The notes beneath the pieces are model-generated. The model did no database searches and had not been told where the DNA came from. It saw nothing but the letters and a program-made list of their open reading frames with translations. The position numbers and the translations under genes were made by a program. Below, piece by piece: positions 61,260-64,000 of a DNA stretch of 64,000 nt. Position 1 is the first letter of the stretch; each line of letters begins with the position of its first letter. The DNA comes from Phycisphaeraceae bacterium (lineage in GTDB: Bacteria; Planctomycetota; Phycisphaerae; Phycisphaerales; UBA1924): contig JACKHF010000001.1 of assembly GCA_020639155.1 (NCBI GenBank), positions 248,001 to 312,000 on the forward strand, given 5' to 3'.

Positions 61260-62276
61260 ATGACACTTCCGATGATCGACGCATTTTCAGAGTACTTGAC
61301 GGACGAACGCAGATTCAGTCCGTACACGGCTCGCTGCTATGGCGCAGACCTTCGCCAGTACACAGATTTCATCGCGCAGCAGTTCGGCATTGAGCAGAAC
61401 GACGCTGCTGAGCTTGAAGCGTTCAAGAGCACCGCGCCGCCAAAGACCAACGACGTGCATGCCTCAATTGGACCACAGACGATCACTGGCGTGATCCGCG
61501 ATGCATCACCCGATGTCATTCGCAACTTCCTCGCGCATCTTGCTGAGCAGTCGTACTCGGCAGCCACAATGGCACGAAAGATCGCAACGCTCCGCTCGTT
61601 CTTCAAGTGGGCCGAGAAGCGTTCGCTGGTTGCCTCGAACCCGATGACGCTCATCCGCACACCCAAGCAGGCAAAGCGCCTGCCCAAGGCAATCTCCATC
61701 GAGCAGATCGAACAGTTGCTTGCAGCACCTGATGACCGCGATCTGCTGGGCTGCCGCGACCGCGCCATGCTCGAAACGCTGTATTCAACAGGTATCCGCG
61801 TCTCAGAGCTTGTCGCACTTGATCTTGGCGATCTTGATCTTGAGAATGAAGCGCTCCGCATCCACGGCAAGGGTCGCAAGGAACGCATTGTGCCGATGGG
61901 TTCGCACGCACTCGCTGCGATCGTGCGCTACATCGAGCGTGTCCGCTCTGACTCACGTTTCTCTGGCGCGTGGCGTGAAGACTCCAGTCGTAAGCCATTG
62001 TTCCTCAACAAGCACTGCAAACGCCTGAGTTCGCGCTCGGTCCGCCGCAAGCTCGACAAGTATCTCAAGCAGGTCGGTCTAGATCCGTCGATCTCGCCGC
62101 ACACGCTGCGTCACTCGTTTGCAACGCACCTGCTCGACAACGGCGCAAGCCTGCGCGATGTGCAGGAGATGCTGGGACACCAGTCGCTCAACACCACACA
62201 GGTGTACACGCATCTGACCGCCCAGCGCATGCAGGACGCGTACGAGCAGGCACATCCTCGCGCAGAAGCAAGCTAA
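61260..62276 (+). CDS. xerC: tyrosine recombinase XerC/XerD
   Basis: A site-specific recombinase that resolves chromosome dimers at dif, 338 residues. The N-terminal SAM-like core-binding domain is at about 3-130. The catalytic domain has the Arg in STGIRVSELVAL, Lys in GKGRKERIVPMG, HxxR in SPHTLRHSFATHLL, His in LGHQSLNTTQ and the nucleophile in VYTHLT. The start is set at 61260 because GGAGG lies about 9 bases upstream, while the ATG at 61251 has the site directly abutting it. A 30-residue insert (TAPPKTNDVHASIGPQT) is seen in the N-terminal domain. No integrase-like extras or att sites were noticed. Confidence 0.92.
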   Translation: MTLPMIDAFSEYLTDERRFSPYTARCYGADLRQYTDFIAQQFGIEQNDAAELEAFKSTAPPKTNDVHASIGPQTITGVIRDASPDVIRNFLAHLAEQSYSAATMARKIATLRSFFKWAEKRSLVASNPMTLIRTPKQAKRLPKAISIEQIEQLLAAPDDRDLLGCRDRAMLETLYSTGIRVSELVALDLGDLDLENEALRIHGKGRKERIVPMGSHALAAIVRYIERVRSDSRFSGAWREDSSRKPLFLNKHCKRLSSRSVRRKLDKYLKQVGLDPSISPHTLRHSFATHLLDNGASLRDVQEMLGHQSLNTTQVYTHLTAQRMQDAYEQAHPRAEAS

Positions 62277-62305
62277 GTCCAATCACGCTGCACAGTACTC
62301 ATGCG

Positions 62306-62333
62306 CCCCACGACTCTCGTGGGGTGTTTTGTT
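62306..62333 (+). terminator. rho-independent terminator after xerC
   Basis: CCCCACGA (62306-62313), CTC loop, TCGTGGGG (62317-62324), then TGTTTTGTT. It lies 29 bases after the stop codon. Confidence 0.92.
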
Positions 62334-62348
62334 GTGAGCCCAGCACAC

Positions 62349-62873
62349 TCACCCACTAAACGGGCTCGGCCGAATCGGCTCATCCGCTACCAGCGCATGA
62401 TACACGCGGATGTCTTCAGGAGAAGTATCAAATAGACGCATTTGAATCGGGCGCTGCAACTCACTTCTGGTGAGCAACTTGAACCCATGTATCTCTAACA
62501 CGTCCAGCATTTCCATGTCGTCTCTACTTATGCCCGGCGTTGAGGGCTCAATCACCTCTTCATACCATCCACTCTGCTTCGATATCCGAAACACAGCGGC
62601 CCAAGGGTGGACAAAGGAAAGACGAACTGCGTAATCCGCCCATTGGACGCTCGCTTGTGCTTGGCCCAGATTCTTCTTGCCAACACGCAGATGAAGAGAG
62701 TGATCTGCATTGAGATCTGTGTCATTTGTCAGAATGAATCTTGAAATCAGTTCCGAGATGATTGGGTGAAGTAACAGTTTTTTTTGCTGCTGCTCCATAA
62801 AACCATAATGCGGCTTTGACAGATCACCAAATGCCTTAGTGATTGACTCCAGTATGTGCTCGAATCGATCCAT
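62349..62873 (-). CDS. hypothetical protein
   Basis: A 174-residue protein with no recognised family. It has an N-terminal helix (DRFEHILESITKAFGDL) and a beta-rich middle (ADHSLHLRVGKKNLGQAQASVQWADYAVRL). The ATG at 62873 is the start with the best agreement with its composition, since the frame opens 24 bases earlier without a binding site. Its composition appears less GC-rich than the flanking genes. It is the last of three minus-strand genes at the right edge of the window. Confidence 0.6.
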   Translation of the reverse strand: MDRFEHILESITKAFGDLSKPHYGFMEQQQKKLLLHPIISELISRFILTNDTDLNADHSLHLRVGKKNLGQAQASVQWADYAVRLSFVHPWAAVFRISKQSGWYEEVIEPSTPGISRDDMEMLDVLEIHGFKLLTRSELQRPIQMRLFDTSPEDIRVYHALVADEPIRPSPFSG

Positions 62874-62924
62874 TCGCTCTCTTCCAACAGTTCCCACGAG
62901 GACTACAGCTAAGAACGAAGTAAT

Positions 62925-63425
62925 CTACATTCGCGCCCACAGTTTCACCGTCTCGTGATGCTCGCTCCACGCGTGCCAGACAGATTCAGCCCACGCACGA
63001 ACAACGCGCTGATGAGTCTCCAGATCGGCAGTCGCTGCAACATCCAGCACCGTCATAGCATCCGCAAACGACGGTGGTTCAAGCCAGTGGAATGACTCTG
63101 CTTGTGCGACCGCAGCGCCAATGCGCCGGGTTGCCTCAGCAGCTGACACGTTCTGCTCAAACAGCACGTGCAACGCGATAAGGTGTCCAGCGACAGACTG
63201 GATGGATCGTCGCGACGGCGTCCCGGGATGCTGTGCCGCGTACGCATCGATTGTCAGCCGGTGGCACTCGGGATACCCGTACTCACCATACTCGCGTGCA
63301 AGCACGTCGCCGTACACCTTCCAGCACCCCGGCGAAGCGCCGATGTAGGCATGCGTCGGGCCGACAATGTCCGGGACATCTGCGCCGCATCCGGCACATT
63401 TGATTGTGGTTGTTGCCTCACTCAC
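62925..63425 (-). CDS. DUF5946 family protein
   Basis: A 166-residue protein of the DUF5946 type. The diagnostic start is CAGCGADVPDIVGPTHAYIG, followed by GCWKVYGDVLAREYGE and HRLTIDAYAAQHPG. The two cysteines near the start (C-x-x-C) may bind a metal. The biological role is unknown. A GTG at 63425 is taken as the start. TTG codons at 63431 and 63461 are possible alternatives, and the last of them would overlap the upstream gene. Confidence 0.75.
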   Translation of the reverse strand: MSEATTTIKCAGCGADVPDIVGPTHAYIGASPGCWKVYGDVLAREYGEYGYPECHRLTIDAYAAQHPGTPSRRSIQSVAGHLIALHVLFEQNVSAAEATRRIGAAVAQAESFHWLEPPSFADAMTVLDVAATADLETHQRVVRAWAESVWHAWSEHHETVKLWARM

Positions 63426-63438
63426 ATGCAACTGTAGA

Positions 63439-63966
63439 TCAGAGCGGCCTGTACTTGTCAATGATCTCGCGAATCTGATCGGGATTCGGCAGGTTTGGCA
63501 CGTCGATCTCTATCCCGTCCTGACCGGAACTGGAGAGCCCGATCCGCCCGACACGAAACACTCGCTGGAGAAAGCTCTGCGTCACCTGGATGTTGCGAAT
63601 GTTGTCGTGCACAACCTCGCTGGTTGCTCTGCTGAACAATCCGATGATGACCACGGTGCGTTTGTTTGTGATGCGCAATGACGTGCCGAGTGTCTTGATC
63701 TTCCACACACCCCACATCCCGCACGCACCTAGAAAGAGCACAAGAGAAACAACAAGCCACGCAAGCGAGTACGGGAACAGCCCCTTCCAGAAGAGCAGCA
63801 TCAGCCCCAGAAGCCCAACTAGCGCCATTGCTGAGAAGATGAATGGATGTGCTCGGAACATCGCTGGTCGGACGTTGATCACGTCGACCTCTGGTCCGCG
63901 ATCGGGTGGGAGCCCCGCTGCTTCAGCCTTGTCGAGCGGTCGGTCCATAGCGACTTCGCTACCCAC
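63439..63966 (-). CDS. PH domain (bPH2/YdbS-like) membrane protein
   Basis: A 175-residue protein with two membrane helices (about 40-62 and 66-88) followed by a bacterial PH-like domain: LGTSLRITNKRTVVIIGLFSRATSEVVHDNIRNIQV, RVGRIGLSSSGQDGIEIDVPNLPNPDQIREII. This is the order of the DUF304/YdbS and bPH2 families, which are membrane-associated proteins of unclear role. The first codon used is a GTG at 63966. The ATG at 63948 is an alternative. Confidence 0.85.
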   Translation of the reverse strand: MGSEVAMDRPLDKAEAAGLPPDRGPEVDVINVRPAMFRAHPFIFSAMALVGLLGLMLLFWKGLFPYSLAWLVVSLVLFLGACGMWGVWKIKTLGTSLRITNKRTVVIIGLFSRATSEVVHDNIRNIQVTQSFLQRVFRVGRIGLSSSGQDGIEIDVPNLPNPDQIREIIDKYRPL

Positions 63967-64000
63967 TCGCTCCTGTTCATCCCCCTCATTAACAACGTCG

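Noticed and set aside
61260..62276. Integrase of a mobile element
   Set aside because: The protein looks like a chromosomal Xer recombinase with a terminator right after it. No att repeats, phage genes or other mobility genes are near.

Overview
The window looks like a chromosomal segment of a planctomycete, most likely of the Phycisphaerae. The evidence is three secreted proteins that end in dockerin/EF-hand-like repeats of the type C-Y-A-D-C-D-G-S-G-x-L-N-I-F-D, a prepilin-like protein with an N-terminal methylation motif and a C-terminal N-D-G-H motif, small membrane proteins with CxxC...CPECG ribbons, and an unusual set of sigma factors with a flagellar rod/ring cluster. This assignment rests on recognition of protein style, not on a marker gene. 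No rRNA, tRNA, insertion sequence, prophage or CRISPR array was seen.

Layout. 1-5.3 kb: the end of an unknown gene, DNA polymerase X, an XRE-type regulator, a NERD protein, a VOC protein and two small membrane proteins. 5.3-9.9 kb: a secreted propeller-like protein with dockerin-like repeats, RecG coupled to a DUF971 protein, and PyrF. 9.9-13.4 kb: a minus-strand run of an isolated nuoA, a DUF2752 protein, two related lipoproteins and a glycosyltransferase. 13.7-16 kb: a B12-fold protein lacking the usual cobalamin histidine, then an ECF sigma factor translationally coupled to a membrane protein. 16-25 kb: housekeeping metabolism (PurS-PurL fusion, IspG, Gfo/Idh oxidoreductase, EVE protein, M42-like peptidase, SDR) and a second dockerin-type secreted protein. 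25-33.7 kb: FliA-type sigma, FolC, a TruA-acetyltransferase fusion, a GT4 glycosyltransferase, a large secreted protein of unknown role and a transaldolase-family aldolase. 34-37.6 kb: a 774-base gene-free leader, a prepilin-like protein and a third dockerin-type secreted protein. 37.6-50 kb: acyl-CoA/AMP ligase, photolyase, an AT-rich orphan next to lepA, a universal stress protein, a double retropepsin-like lipoprotein overlapping pyruvate kinase tail to tail, a solute-binding protein, an SDR and a DUF1015 protein. 50.9-53 kb: three overlapping small membrane-protein genes and superoxide dismutase. 53.6-62.3 kb: an atypical sigma-70 factor, flgF-flgG-flgA-flgH, a TolB-like lipoprotein, an LpoB-like lipoprotein and a Xer recombinase. 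62.3-64 kb: three minus-strand genes (unknown, DUF5946, PH-domain membrane protein).

Most genes are housekeeping and arranged in short, tightly spaced operons, with 4-base ATGA overlaps at recG, the sigma/membrane-protein pair, the truA/glycosyltransferase pair, the lipoprotein/glycosyltransferase pair, the zinc-ribbon pair and flgF. No complete mobile or defence system was found. The least explained parts are the shared C-terminal A-G-C-P ending of three otherwise unrelated secreted proteins, the lipoprotein family that occurs three times, the TruA-GNAT fusion, the degenerate B12 protein with hairpins upstream, the AT-rich orphan behind lepA, and the long leader of the prepilin-like gene.
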